A DNA stretch of 64,000 nucleotides. It comes from Enterobacter sp. EA-1 (GTDB lineage Bacteria; Pseudomonadota; Gammaproteobacteria; Enterobacterales; Enterobacteriaceae). Under the pieces are notes generated by a model that did no database searches, had not been told where the DNA came from, and saw nothing but the letters and a program-made list of their open reading frames with translations. This document shows positions 25,709 through 34,662 of the stretch, one piece after another. The stretch spans positions 868,001 through 932,000 of the forward strand of contig CP025776.1 in assembly GCA_002886105.1 (NCBI GenBank), read 5' to 3'. The position numbers were made by a program, and so were the translations under genes. Each line of letters starts with the position of its first letter. Within the stretch, counting starts at the first letter, position 1.

Positions 25709-26291
25709 TTATGGTGTGAGGTGTCCCTCGCCCCAGCGCGGGAGGTTTTTTACATCAATACCAAACAGATCCAGTGCGCGACTGACGCTGTGGGTAATGA
25801 TCTCATCTGTGGTTTGCGGGCGCTGATACAGCGCCGGAACCGGCGGGAAAATAATCCCGCCCATTTCCGTAACAGCCTGCATATTGCGAATGTGCCCGAG
25901 ATTCAGCGGTGTTTCGCGTGCCAGCAGCACCAAACGACGGCGCTCTTTCAACACCACATCGGCGGCGCGGGTTAGCAAGTTATCCGTCAGGCAGTTTGCA
26001 ATGGAACCCAGCGAACGCATTGAGCAGGGGGGCGACAAGCATGCCCATGGTCTTAAACGATCCGCTGGAGATAGCTGCGCCGAGATTGCCGATAGGGTGG
26101 ACCACATCCGCCATCGCCCTCACGTCGTCAAGCCGGTAATCCGTCTCCAGCTCGCAGGTTTTTTCCGCCCCTTTCGAGATAACTAAATGGACTTCGAGAT
26201 CCTGCGCGTGTAAAAGCTCAAGTGCTTTCACGCCATACTGAAAACCGGAAGCGCCGCTAATACCGACAATGATGCGTTGCGTTGTGGTCAC
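25709..26291 (-). CDS. shdB: UbiX-like flavin prenyltransferase (decarboxylase subunit B)
   Basis: This flavoprotein makes prenylated FMN for its UbiD-type partner. It starts with GTG at 26291, [21 protein letters not shown], which carries the UbiX N-terminal flavin-binding motif. [45 protein letters not shown] is split here by a frame change near 26030 but shows all later family motifs. The downstream [20 protein letters not shown] is also typical. It lies 10 bp after the UbiD-like gene, so the pair is an operon. The biosynthetic ubiX is an alternative, but the pairing argues for a catabolic role. Confidence 0.85.
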
Positions 26292-26301
26292 ACCTTTCCC
26301 C

Positions 26302-27794
26302 TTACTCGAAATCCGGCAGGAAACGTTTCACATCCACCTCTTTGAACTTCGAACGTTCAAAGTGGCTTTTCAGATGGAACGGCACTGTGCAGTCAAAATG
26401 GTTTTGCAGGACATCCCCTGCTGCAGAATGCTTGGGCTGTAAGCCGGGATCTGAGACGGATCAAGCGGATGGCAACGCACGCCCGATCGTCACGGTATCC
26501 ACATCGCCCTGATAGCGCGTCTGCATGGCCCACAGCACATCGTCGCTGTCAAAATATCCACGTCTTCGTCGACCAGAATCACGTGTTTCCAGCTCCGGGA
26601 ACGCAGAGAATGCCAGCAACGCGGCCTGACGCTGACGGCCTTCATCCGCAGGGGGAGAATTTTTTGAATTGCATCACCGCCAGCAGCTTGCCGCCGCCTG
26701 CTGAGTGCGCAAACACGTTAAGCAGTTTGCCCGGCATTGCACGACCAACCATATCCAGAATGCTGGCTTCGGTCGGGATACCCGCCATGTTGACATGTTC
26801 TTCACCCGGACCCACGGTCGTGCGCCAGATAGGGTTGTAGCGATGGGTTACCGCTTTCACCTTGATGACCGGCAGCGCTTCTTTCGCTTCGCCGGTATAA
26901 CCCGGGAATTCCGGCATCGCTTTACCGGTATCGGTGTTCTGATCTTCACGCAGACGCACATTAGGCAGCAGCTCGCCTTCGATAACGATCTCCGCGTGCG
27001 CAATCGCGCGTTCGTTGATGGTTTTACATTGCACCATTTCGACTGCGTGACCGCGCAGCGCACCGGCAACGCTCAACTCGTCGTAGCCCAGCGGTGTGGT
27101 TGGCGGTTCAAAGCAAGCGGCAATTTCGATTGCCGGATCGACGCCAATGCTGATGGAGATCGGCAGCGGTTTACCTGCCGCTTCGGCTTTCATGCGGAAT
27201 GCATCAATATGACGGCCCGGCGTGAGCCACATCGACAATTCATCGCGGCTCTGGAACACACAGGCGGTGAATGGTGATATCGGATTCATGGGTTTCCCGG
27301 ATCGGAAGCGTAGCACAGACCCATGGTGATGTACGGACCGGCATCTTCTTCGGTGTTGGTCGGTGCTGGCAGCAACTTGCGCAGATCGAAATTCGCGTCG
27401 CTGGCAAGGTGCACCACTTGCTGGCAAACAGCGTGGTCTTTGCTGAGAACCGGTGGGATCGGGTTCTGTACGGAATCTTTCAGCAGATGGCCGAGTTTTT
27501 CCGATTCGCAGTTAAGGAAATGGCTGACGCGTTTACGTGAACCATTCAGGCCAATCGCCACACTGATGTCCTGAAAACCTTTCACTTTGTTAAACACCAT
27601 CACCGGGCCGTTCTTACGTGTCGGACGCTGGCAGGTACCGCCCGCGCCTACGTAGCGGTAAACGCCGGAGAGTTCTGCGTGCGGGTCAACTTCGGTGTCG
27701 GTTTCGACATATTCGCCGGGAAGTGTTTTTAATAATTCAAGAGCAGAGCGTAAATCGGAAACGCCGCTGGCATTATTATTTTTCTGGTTGACAT
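26302..27794 (-). CDS. shdC: UbiD-family hydroxyarylic acid decarboxylase (subunit C)
   Basis: This prFMN-dependent non-oxidative decarboxylase probably acts on 4-hydroxybenzoate-type acids. It begins near 27794 (MSTRK) and includes [47 protein letters not shown] and [21 protein letters not shown]. The region [18 protein letters not shown] and the C-terminal metal and prFMN segments follow. Breaks lie near 27770, 27640, 27290, 26650 and between 26400 and 26590. A LysR regulator diverges upstream. No subunit D gene is visible. Related enzymes include the salicylate/4-hydroxybenzoate decarboxylases BsdC and EcdC. Confidence 0.85.
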
Positions 27795-28010
27795 GGTCTG
27801 TTCCATTTTTGATAGGAATTTACTTGCTGTGCTCACCTTATTTTTATGTTGCCGATTAAACAAATACCGTTTTCCTGATTCAGACCAGATCAAAAAGTAC
27901 TCTTTATATAATTGTTAATTTAACGTTGGTGAATTGATTAAAATCGCGGACTTTTCCTTTGCCACGCTAAGTGGGATACTGAGCATTCGGGTAGGGCGGG
28001 GAGAAGTCGT

Positions 28011-28917
28011 ATGGATTTGAAAAGATTGCGTTATTTTTGTCGTGTGGTGGAGCAGGGTTCGGTAAGCCGGTGGCGGCGAAAGTGCTGAATATGGCGCAGC
28101 CTCCGCTCAGTAAACGGATCCAGGAGGCTGGAAGAAGAGCTGCAAGTTTCGTTGTTTACCCGTCAGGGAAATCGTATTGAACCTACTGATGCCGGTTATT
28201 TTCTTTATCGTAAAGCCTGTGAAATATTACGCCGGGGTGGAAGATACTGCGCGCGAAACGGTGGCGATTGCCAATAAAGAGAAATTCCAGTTAAGACTTG
28301 GCTTAACGCATCTTTTTCAATCCTATTTTAAGCCATTGTTGCTGGAGCTTTATAAACGCCATCCCGACGCGGAAATTAATATCTCGGTAACCGATTCCAG
28401 CCATTTAGAAACCATGTTGAATGAAGGCACTATCGATCTGGCGATGATTCAGCGACCCTATCGCAGCGAAGGTTTTGATTATGTCTCGTTCGATCCCGTA
28501 CGGTTAGTGGCGGTGATCAGTAAGCAGTGTTTGCCACAAGCCCCCGTCAGCCCGTTTGATTATCAGGCGTTGGCGGCGTTTCCACTGGTGCTGTTACACC
28601 GGGCGAAAGATGCCGGAACCTATGAAATGCTGATCGATTTATTTCGTAAAGCGGGCGGCAATCCGAAGGTGATTATGCATATTACCCAGCCGAGGGCGTG
28701 ATTCTTGAGTGGCTGGAGTCCGGCCTTGCGGCGGCGACGCTGTTGCCTTCTTCAGAAGTCGACGCCAGTAAGCTGTCGCAATGTCACGTGGTGGATGTTT
28801 TCCCTTCGCCGCAGGTCTTTTATCCGGCGCTGGTGAAGATGCCAGCCATGCCCTATCTGCCGGAAATTATGGAAATCATTGCCCGAGGGATACCCGATTC
28901 CGCGTCATCCGGCGTGA
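28011..28917 (+). CDS. LysR-family regulator of the decarboxylase operon
   Basis: The N-terminal winged HTH is MDLKRLRYFCRVVEQGSVSRAAKVLNMAQPPLSKRIQELEEEL, and the periplasmic-binding-like effector domain runs from KFQLRLGLTHLFQ onward. It diverges from shdC with a shared 216-bp promoter region, the usual layout for an aromatic-acid-responsive LysR activator. Dcm errors lie at 28690 (CCGAGGG for CCAGG in ITQPGVIL) and 28892 (CCGAGGG for CCAGGG), after which the end reads ARGYPIPRHPA. Further breaks lie near 28068, 28125 and 28235. Confidence 0.85.
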
Positions 28918-28983
28918 AAAGGTTGGCATCACATTTGTGGCTGCTTATCATAGGTCGCCTTTTATTTTATTCGAGGAACTGTT

Positions 28984-29712
28984 TTGCGTGCAGGACGCCT
29001 GATGATAAACCCGTTGCGCAGGGTGATGTGCACGGCAATTATATTGCTGATGGCTGGCTGCGCCGGGAATAAATCCTCTGTTGGCGGTTATTCCGGCGGC
29101 GTTTATACGGTGAAACGGGGCGATACCCTGTACCGTATTTCCCGGATAACCGGCACCAGTATTAAAGATCTGGCTGGCATGAACGGCCTTTCACCGCCCT
29201 ATACCATTGAAGTGGGGCAGCAGTTAAAAGTGAAAGGCGCTTCGAAAACGGCCTCTTCCTCGGGTAAAGGCAGCGGCAAAACGGCGAAAGTCGTGCCCTC
29301 TTCTGCGGTGCCGCAATCTTCCTGGCCGCCTGTAGGCGACCGTTGCTGGCGCTGGCCGACGACCGGCAAAGTGGTCATGACCTATTCCACCTCGGAAGGC
29401 GGTAATAAAGGGATCGATATTGCCGGTTCGCGCGGGCAACCGATTTATGCCGCCGGGGCCGGGAAAGTGGTGTATGTCGGCAACCAACTGCGTGGTTACG
29501 GCAATTTAATCATGATTAAGCACAGTGAAGATTACATCACGGCTTATGCCCATAACGACACGTTACTGGTGAATAACGGGCAAAGTGTGAAAGCGGGGCA
29601 GAAGATTGCCACCATGGGCAGCAGCGATACGGATTCGGTCAAGCTGCACTTCCAGTTGCGTTATCGCGCGACGGCTATCGATCCGCTGCGCTATTTACCC
29701 CCCGCAAGGTAG
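28984..29712 (+). CDS. actS: LytM-domain amidase activator lipoprotein ActS (YgeR)
   Basis: This outer-membrane lipoprotein activates peptidoglycan amidases. The TTG at 28984 gives RAGRLMINPL, aligned with the E. coli start; ATG 29002 is an alternative. The lipobox is LLMAGCAG. A LysM domain follows (YTVKRGDTLYRISRITGTS to IEVGQQLKVKG), then a Ser/Lys/Ala-rich linker and a degenerate M23 domain (GNKGIDIAGSRGQPIYAAGAGKVVYVG, then HNDTLLVNNGQSVKAGQKIATMG). It is uninterrupted, unlike most neighbours. In E. coli it also borders glyU. Confidence 0.93.
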   Translation: MRAGRLMINPLRRVMCTAIILLMAGCAGNKSSVGGYSGGVYTVKRGDTLYRISRITGTSIKDLAGMNGLSPPYTIEVGQQLKVKGASKTASSSGKGSGKTAKVVPSSAVPQSSWPPVGDRCWRWPTTGKVVMTYSTSEGGNKGIDIAGSRGQPIYAAGAGKVVYVGNQLRGYGNLIMIKHSEDYITAYAHNDTLLVNNGQSVKAGQKIATMGSSDTDSVKLHFQLRYRATAIDPLRYLPPAR

Positions 29713-29732
29713 CCCACCGAAATGCTAATAAA

Positions 29733-29769
29733 GCGCGCTAACAGGCGCTGACTGGCCTGTTAGCGCGTT
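29733..29769. terminator. Terminator after actS
   Basis: The 13-bp stem GCGCGCTAACAGGC / GCCTGTTAGCGCG is followed by TTATTA. It lies between the convergent actS and the repeat-protein gene. Confidence 0.85.
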
Positions 29770-29782
29770 ATTACGCCGCGAA

Positions 29783-30198
29783 TTAATAATTTTGCGTATC
29801 CACGGCCGTTAAAGATATTTTCCCGGCTGGTCGATGATTTACCGTTGCTGTAGTGCGTGTCCGGCCGCCAAAAATATTGGCGCGGCTGGTTGAGCTCTCG
29901 CCATTACTGTATTGCGTGTCCGGCCGTCAAAAATGTTCGCGCGGCTGGTTGAACTGCTGCCATCGCTGTTTTTCACATCCTGACCGCCAAAGATATTGGC
30001 GCGGCTGGTTGACGTTCTGCCGTCGCTGTATTGGACATCCTGCCCGCCGAAGATATTGGCCCGACTGCTTGAGGTTGTACCGTTGTCGTAGCGGCAATCT
30101 TGCCCGCCAAAAATGTTTTCCCGGCAACTGTCCGCCAGTGCGTTGTTGATGGAACCCGACACCAAAACTACGCCTACAAAGATTGCCTTAACGTTCAT
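29783..30198 (-). CDS. Secreted protein of six 20-residue repeats
   Basis: I do not recognise this family. It has a signal peptide ending NNALA and then six tandem units of consensus SRANIFGGQDVQYSDGRTST (60-bp period). Unit 1 is the variant CRENIFGGQDCRYDNG, with two Cys that could form a disulfide; unit 6 ends ENIFNGRDTQNY. Each unit has a NIFGG turn followed by a short Ser/Thr/Asp strand, which suggests a beta-solenoid. The frame is lost in units 4-6 because a G is missing at two identical contexts (GCCGGACAC, expected GCCGGGACAC) and one G is extra near the end. The protein would be exported to the periplasm or beyond. Confidence 0.75.
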
Positions 30199-30501
30199 CC
30201 TTTTCCCCAACCAATAAGTAGTTACTACGCAGGATATGCTATTCCTCGTAAAAGCGAAGCGGGAGGTGCTGTTGTCCTAATTCCTGTCAATTTAGCCGGG
30301 AAACGCAAAGAATAACGGGCGACGGTGCGGCGCAGAGAGGATGCCTTCGCGAACCCGGGCTTCAGCGGTGTCGATGTTTTGGTTGCCAAAATGGGGAGGT
30401 GTGTAAGCCGTGAAGATTAACTGCTTAAAACTCCAGCGGTTATCAGCAAACTCGCCTTGCTCTGTCGCCGTAACGGGTTATAATGCCACTCGCACCTCAC
30501 C

Positions 30502-30575
30502 GCGGGCGTAGTTCAATGGTAGAACGAGAGCTTCCCAAGCTCTATACGAGGGTTCGATTCCCTTCGCCCGCTCCA
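30502..30575 (+). tRNA. glyU: tRNA-Gly, anticodon CCC
   Basis: The acceptor stem GCGGGCG pairs with CGCCCGC, the D-arm contains TAGTTCAATGGTAGAAC, and the anticodon arm is GAGCTTCCCAAGCTC with CCC in the loop. The T-arm is AGGGTTCGATTCCCT and the encoded end is TCCA. In E. coli glyU lies next to ygeR as here, and it is a known integration site for genomic islands. The genes after it differ from E. coli, consistent with an insertion point. Confidence 0.97.
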
Positions 30576-30950
30576 ATCTCCTGATAAACAAATTAAGATT
30601 TATCAGTTAGTTACGTTATCCTCGCTAAAGCAGTTACAACTTAAACTACCCATTGTTCTACGCCCGCACCTGTCGCATGATTGGTCTGTAGTACACGGGA
30701 GCGTATCATCATGCTGGCGTTGTTTCCCCGGTTCTTACTACGACAGCCCAACAACGAACAAAAAGCCACCTGCCCGGCATAATCCTGAAGACTTTTAGTG
30801 AAGCGCATTTTAGCCCGATGCTCTCACATGCCACACGTCGAGATGACAAGCAGGGGATAAACAGGTTTATGGTGGTCAACACGGTGTAAGCATCTCACCT
30901 ATACTCGTAAGCCATTACACCGCACGAATAACTATGTAGATAGTGTTACG
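30576..30950. other. Gene-free junction after glyU
   Basis: This 375-bp stretch begins with a small palindrome (CTGATAAA...TTTATCAG, 30583-30608) that may terminate the tRNA transcript. I see no coding sequence, integrase or complete copy of the tRNA 3' end in it. It marks the switch from conserved backbone to accessory genes. Confidence 0.5.
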
Positions 30951-31248
30951 TTATCTCTTCATTTTTCTGATGATTATCTTTGCGGCTCCAAAAATAATAA
31001 GGGCATATAGTAAAACTGTAACCATCAACGAAATAAATGTTATTGGGTCTGTGCCCGCTTCATAGATATCTGCACGGTAACTGCCGAAAATTTGCTGGGC
31101 ATACTCGATGATCTGCGTGGTCATTGGAGTGAAGCGGCATACCATAGCGCGAGAGCCAGAACGCGCAGATGAAGCACAGAACAAAAAGCCCTCCATTTTT
31201 AACGAATTTTGCAGTTTGCAAAGTTACTCTCTTCCTGAACGTCAACAT
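30951..31248 (-). CDS. Small membrane protein, probable immunity partner of the Tlde1-like effector
   Basis: This protein of about 98 residues has an N-terminal hydrophobic segment (NGGLFVLCFICAFWLSRYGM), a short periplasmic part (IIEYAQQIFGSYRADIYEAG) and a C-terminal hydrophobic segment (FISLMVTVLLYALIIFGAAKIII) ending RKMKR. One frameshift near 31125 separates the halves. The start at 31248 overlaps the end of the upstream effector gene by about 50 bp, the usual tight arrangement of an effector with its immunity gene. The role is inferred from position and topology only. Confidence 0.6.
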
Positions 31249-31724
31249 AGCCGTAAGCCATCAACCCATTATCGTGAACCCGGCACACGCGTTTTTGCCC
31301 TGCCAAGCAAAGCCTGCCGCACCGTGTAAAAATCAGAACGCCTGACGAAGGTAATACACCCTTCACTTTCTCCCGTGCCATCTGGCCTGAGGGGGGTGCA
31401 AGCGAAAGCCGCCACGGGATACGCCGTTAATAAATATGCTGTCGCTCATGGTTTGCGCGTTAAACAATGCAAACCACTCTGAATGGTCGGATTTGTTCCA
31501 TGCATCAATAACCCAGCCCCTGACCCTATTGGAGGCTACCTTCCGGGCGATCAACAATCCAGTAGCGACCAACCGGGATTGCGCTGTTTGGCCGATAGGT
31601 GCAGTTTGGATCGTTGGTATATGGCTTTTGACCCGAAAAGACAGGAAAGGAGCCTAGGCCGTAAACGTGCAACTTCCCCACCACCTTTGGATAGATCGCT
31701 GTAACTCATTCTCATAATTTGCAT
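31199..31724 (-). CDS. DUF2778/Tlde1-like L,D-transpeptidase effector
   Basis: The reconstructed protein (about 175 residues) contains LHVYGLGSFPVFSGQKPYTND, IPVGRYWIVDRPEG, SDHSEWFALFNAQTMSD, FINGVSRGGFRLHP and then ESEGCITFVRR. The pair RLHP and SEGCIT carries the His and Cys expected of the L,D-transpeptidase/carboxypeptidase site in Tlde1-type type VI secretion effectors. Frame breaks lie near 31675, 31570, 31395 and 31265. There is no signal peptide, as expected for a T6SS cargo. No vgrG, hcp or structural T6SS gene is in the window, so this is an orphan cassette beside glyU. Confidence 0.72.
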
Positions 31725-31950
31725 AAAACATTCCCTGTTAAAAAACATCAATTCAGTTTAGCGCCGGTAATCTTAACTCTTGCTCTGGGTGAAACCTACA
31801 AAAAATTAAAAAAACATAATGTGGCAAACGATAGCAACGCCACTGCACCACCTCAAATCACACAGCAGCACGTTTAGCTGTGTGGGGCAGTCTATCAAGG
31901 GCTCGGCAGCCTATGGATTGTCCGTGGCGATTCAACATTTCCCAGCCCTA

Positions 31951-31976
31951 AACACATATGATTTTTCGAATGTGTT
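31951..31976 (+). promoter_or_regulatory. Probable ArsR operator upstream of arsR
   Basis: The inverted repeat AACACAT...ATGTGTT encloses ATGATTTTTCGA. It lies 54 bp upstream of arsR, where ArsR autorepression sites are found, and is nearly duplicated at 32394-32420. Confidence 0.65.
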
Positions 31977-32030
31977 CATTGCTTTTATTCATTTGCAGCG
32001 TATTCTGTCTCCCTATGATCAGGAGGCATG

Positions 32031-32383
32031 ATGTCACTTACTTCTCTGCAACTTTTCAAAAATCTCTCCGATGAAACCCGTCTGGGGGATCGTTCTACTG
32101 CTCAGAGAGATGGGTGAGTTGTGCGTGTGCGATCTTTGTACCGCACTGGATCAATCACAACCCAAGATCTCCCGTCATTTGGCCATGCTCCGCGAAAGCG
32201 GGGTTATTGCTGGATCGCAAGCAGGGAAAATGGGTGCATTACCGCTTATCTCCGCATATTCCTTCGTGGGCCGCTCAGGTTATTGAGCACGCCCGGCTAA
32301 GCCAACAGGACGACGTACAGGCCATCGCCCGCAAGCTGGCATCGGCAAACTGCTCGGGTAGCGGCAAGGCTGCTTGCATCTAA
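32031..32383 (+). CDS. arsR: Arsenite-responsive repressor ArsR
   Basis: This small winged-helix repressor leaves DNA on binding As(III) or Sb(III). The metal-site cysteines are in GELCVCDLC, and the recognition helix is QSQPKISRHLAMLRESG, followed by LLLDRKQGKWVHYRLSPHIP. The ATG at 32031 is preferred to 32028 because AGGAGG at 32021 is then better spaced. Frame breaks near 32088 and 32207 split the protein but all motifs are present. It is the first gene of the ars operon. Confidence 0.93.
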
Positions 32384-32393
32384 AATTTGCCTT

Positions 32394-32420
32394 AACATAT
32401 ATGATTTTTCGAATGTGAAT
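32394..32420 (+). promoter_or_regulatory. Second ArsR-operator-like site between arsR and the arsDA scar
   Basis: The 19-nt string ATATGATTTTTCGAATGTG is identical to the core of the site upstream of arsR. Here the outer arms are less perfect. It may bind ArsR and control arsBC separately. Confidence 0.6.
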
Positions 32421-32428
32421 TGTTGAAG

Positions 32429-32522
32429 ATGAAAACGTTAACGGTGTTTGAGCCTGCGATGTGCTGCAGTACTGGCGTCTGAGCCTGCTGGCATCGACAA
32501 ACTCAGGGAATTAGTGGGTTAA
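32429..32522 (+). pseudogene. arsD/arsA remnant: Deletion scar: arsD 5' end joined to arsA 3' end
   Basis: The ATG at 32429 opens MKTLTVFEPAMCCSTGV, which matches the start of the ArsD metallochaperone including its Cys-Cys pair, and then meets TGA at 32480. From 32481 another frame reads EPAGIDKLRELVG followed by TAA, which resembles the C-terminus of the ArsA ATPase. Everything between is missing, so an ancestral arsRDABC operon seems to have lost most of arsD and arsA in one deletion. The ArsD match is clear; the ArsA tail is shorter and less certain. Confidence 0.65.
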
Positions 32523-32567
32523 TTTTTGGATATACAGGGCGGCGGAGTCGCCCTGTCTGGAGGATGT

Positions 32568-33860
32568 ATGTTGCTGGCAGGCGCTATTTTTGTCCTGACC
32601 ATTGTTCTGGTTATCTGGCAGCCGAAGGGGTTAGGGATCGGCTGGAGCGCGACGCTGGGAGCGATACTGGCGCTGCTTTGCGGTGTGAGTGCACGTGGCC
32701 GATATTCCCGTTGTGTGGAATATCGTCTGGAATGCGACCGCCACGTTTATTGCGGTCATTATTATCAGCCTGCTGCTCGATGAGTCCGGCTTTTTTGAAT
32801 GGGCCGCACTGCACGTTTCCCGTTGGGGGAAAGGGGGCGTGGTCGCCTGTTGTTTACGTACATTGTCCTGCTCGGCGCAGCGGTGGCGGCCCTGTTTGCT
32901 AACGATGGCGCAGCGTTAATTCCTGACACCGATCGTTATTGCCATGCTGCTGGCATTAGGGTTCAGCAAAGGCACGACGCTGGCATTCGTTATGGCCGCC
33001 GGGTTTATTGCCGATACGGCCAGCCTGCCGCTGATTGTGTCGAACCCTCGGTGAATATCGTTTCGGCCGACTTCTTTGGCACCGGGGTTCACTGAATATG
33101 CGTCGGTGATGGTGCCGGTTGATATCGCAGCGATTGTTGCCACGCTGGTAATGCTGCACCTGTTCTTTCGCAATGATATCCCGCCGGACTACGATCTGAG
33201 CCTTCTGAAAGCGCCGGCAAAAGCCATTAAAGATCCGGCTACGTTCAGAACCGGCTGGATAGTCTTACTCCTTCTGCTGATTGGCTTTTTTGTGCTGGAG
33301 CCGCTCGGTATTCCGGTGAGCGCGATTGCGGCGGTGGGGGCCGTGATTTTGTTTGCGGTTGCTAAGCGTGGTCATGCCATTAATACGGGCAAGGTATTAC
33401 GGGGTGCGCCCGGCAGATTGTGATTTTCTCGCTCGGGATGTATTTGGTGGTTTATGGCTTGCGCAACGCCGGGCTAACGGAATATCTCTCCAGCGTGCTG
33501 AACCTATTGGCGGAGAAAGGTCTCTGGGCTGCAACGCTGGGGACAGGATTCCTGACCGCATTCCTCTCTTCCATCATGAACAATATGCCAACCGTGCTGG
33601 TGGGGGCGCTGTCTGTTGATGGCAGCACGGCATCAGGCGTGATCAAAGACGCGATGATTTATGCCAACGTCATTGGCTGTGACCGGGACCCAAGATTACA
33701 CCGATTGGTAGCACCGGCCACGCTGCTCTGGCTGCACGTACTCACAGAAGAGTATGACGATCACTGGGGATACTATTTCCGTACCGGGATTATCATGACG
33801 TTGCCTGTGCTGGTTGTAACGCTGGCCGCGCTGGCGCTGCGTCTCTCTTTCACTTTGTAA
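32568..33860 (+). CDS. arsB: Arsenite/antimonite efflux pump ArsB
   Basis: This 12-helix inner-membrane H+ antiporter exports As(OH)3 and Sb(OH)3. It starts [21 protein letters not shown] and contains [46 protein letters not shown] and [16 protein letters not shown]. The end is [19 protein letters not shown]. Dcm errors lie at 33043 (CCCTCGG for CCTGG in SNLVNIVS), and other breaks near 32690, 32835, 32920, 33090, 33405 and 33690. With ArsA lost, ArsB would work alone on the proton gradient, as in the E. coli chromosome. Confidence 0.94.
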
Positions 33861-33872
33861 TGAGAAACTGAT

Positions 33873-34298
33873 ATGAGCAACATCACCATTTACCACAACC
33901 CGGCCTGCGGTACGTCGCGTAATACGCTGGAGATGATCCGCAACAGCGGCACTGAACCGACGGTTATTCATTATCTGGAGAATCCACCTTCGCGCGATGA
34001 GCTGGTCAAACTTATCGAAGATATGGGGATCTCAGTACGGGCACTGCTACGTAAAAACGTTGAGCCTTACGAAGAACTGAATCTCGCGGAAGACAAATTC
34101 ACGGACGATCAGTTAATCGACTTTATGTTGCAGCATCCGATCCTGATTAACCGCCCGATCGTCGTGACGCCACGGGGAACACGCCTGTGTCGCCCGTCGG
34201 AGGTGGTGCTGGATATCCTTCCGGATGCGCAACAAGGCGCTTTCGCTAAGGAAGATGGTGAGCAGGTTGTTGATGGCGCAGGTAAGCGCCTGAAATAA
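33873..34298 (+). CDS. arsC: Glutaredoxin-dependent arsenate reductase ArsC
   Basis: The enzyme reduces arsenate to arsenite for export by ArsB. The reading frame is intact at 141 residues. The catalytic Cys is in YHNPACGTSRNTLEMIRN. The basic residues in VRALLRKN, FMLQHPILINRPIVVTPRGTRLCRPSE stabilise the arseno-enzyme, and the tail is VVDGAGKRLK. It lies 12 bp after arsB. It is one of the few genes here without a suspected sequence error. Confidence 0.97.
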   Translation: MSNITIYHNPACGTSRNTLEMIRNSGTEPTVIHYLENPPSRDELVKLIEDMGISVRALLRKNVEPYEELNLAEDKFTDDQLIDFMLQHPILINRPIVVTPRGTRLCRPSEVVLDILPDAQQGAFAKEDGEQVVDGAGKRLK

Positions 34299-34305
34299 AT
34301 ACCAC

Positions 34306-34321
34306 GGGGGCAACCGCCCCC
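34306..34321 (+). terminator. Terminator of the ars operon
   Basis: GGGGGC-AACC-GCCCCC immediately follows arsC; the T-run is weak (TGATT). Confidence 0.7.
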
Positions 34322-34560
34322 TGATTCGTCGATGATCCTGCACCCGGAATGGCGTTTTTCTGTGTATTTTCCGGGGCCTGAGCTCGTCGCCTTTCGCTCC
34401 TCGCAACCCTCTGCGCATTATTGTGATCGCGCTCGACTTTATACAAAGATATTCAACAGGTTAATTAATTTGCCGAAAAATAATACTTTAGTTATTAATT
34501 GGTTAAATTTTTAATAACCCAAAAGCGGTTAAGAAAAAAATATATATTACTTCTATCGAT

Positions 34561-34587
34561 TAACCCGCTGTTATCTCTTTCCGATAA
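34561..34587 (+). promoter_or_regulatory. Candidate FliA (sigma-28) promoter of the chemoreceptor
   Basis: TAACCCGC, 11 nt, then TCCGATAA resembles the flagellar class 3 consensus TAAAGTTT-N11-GCCGATAA, 76 bp before the chemoreceptor ATG. The -10 part also lies within the inverted repeat TTATCTCTT / AAGAGATAA (34571-34595), so a hairpin or operator is an alternative reading. Confidence 0.45.
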
Positions 34588-34662
34588 AGAGATAAGGCGC
34601 GGTCCGAAACCCTACGGCCGATGCTGTACCCGCCATATAAAACAACAATAGGTACTCCCGCC

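Noticed and set aside
30576-31800. Possible prophage or integrase remnant after the tRNA
   Set aside because: No recombinase motif could be read in any frame; the coding part is explained by the effector and immunity genes.
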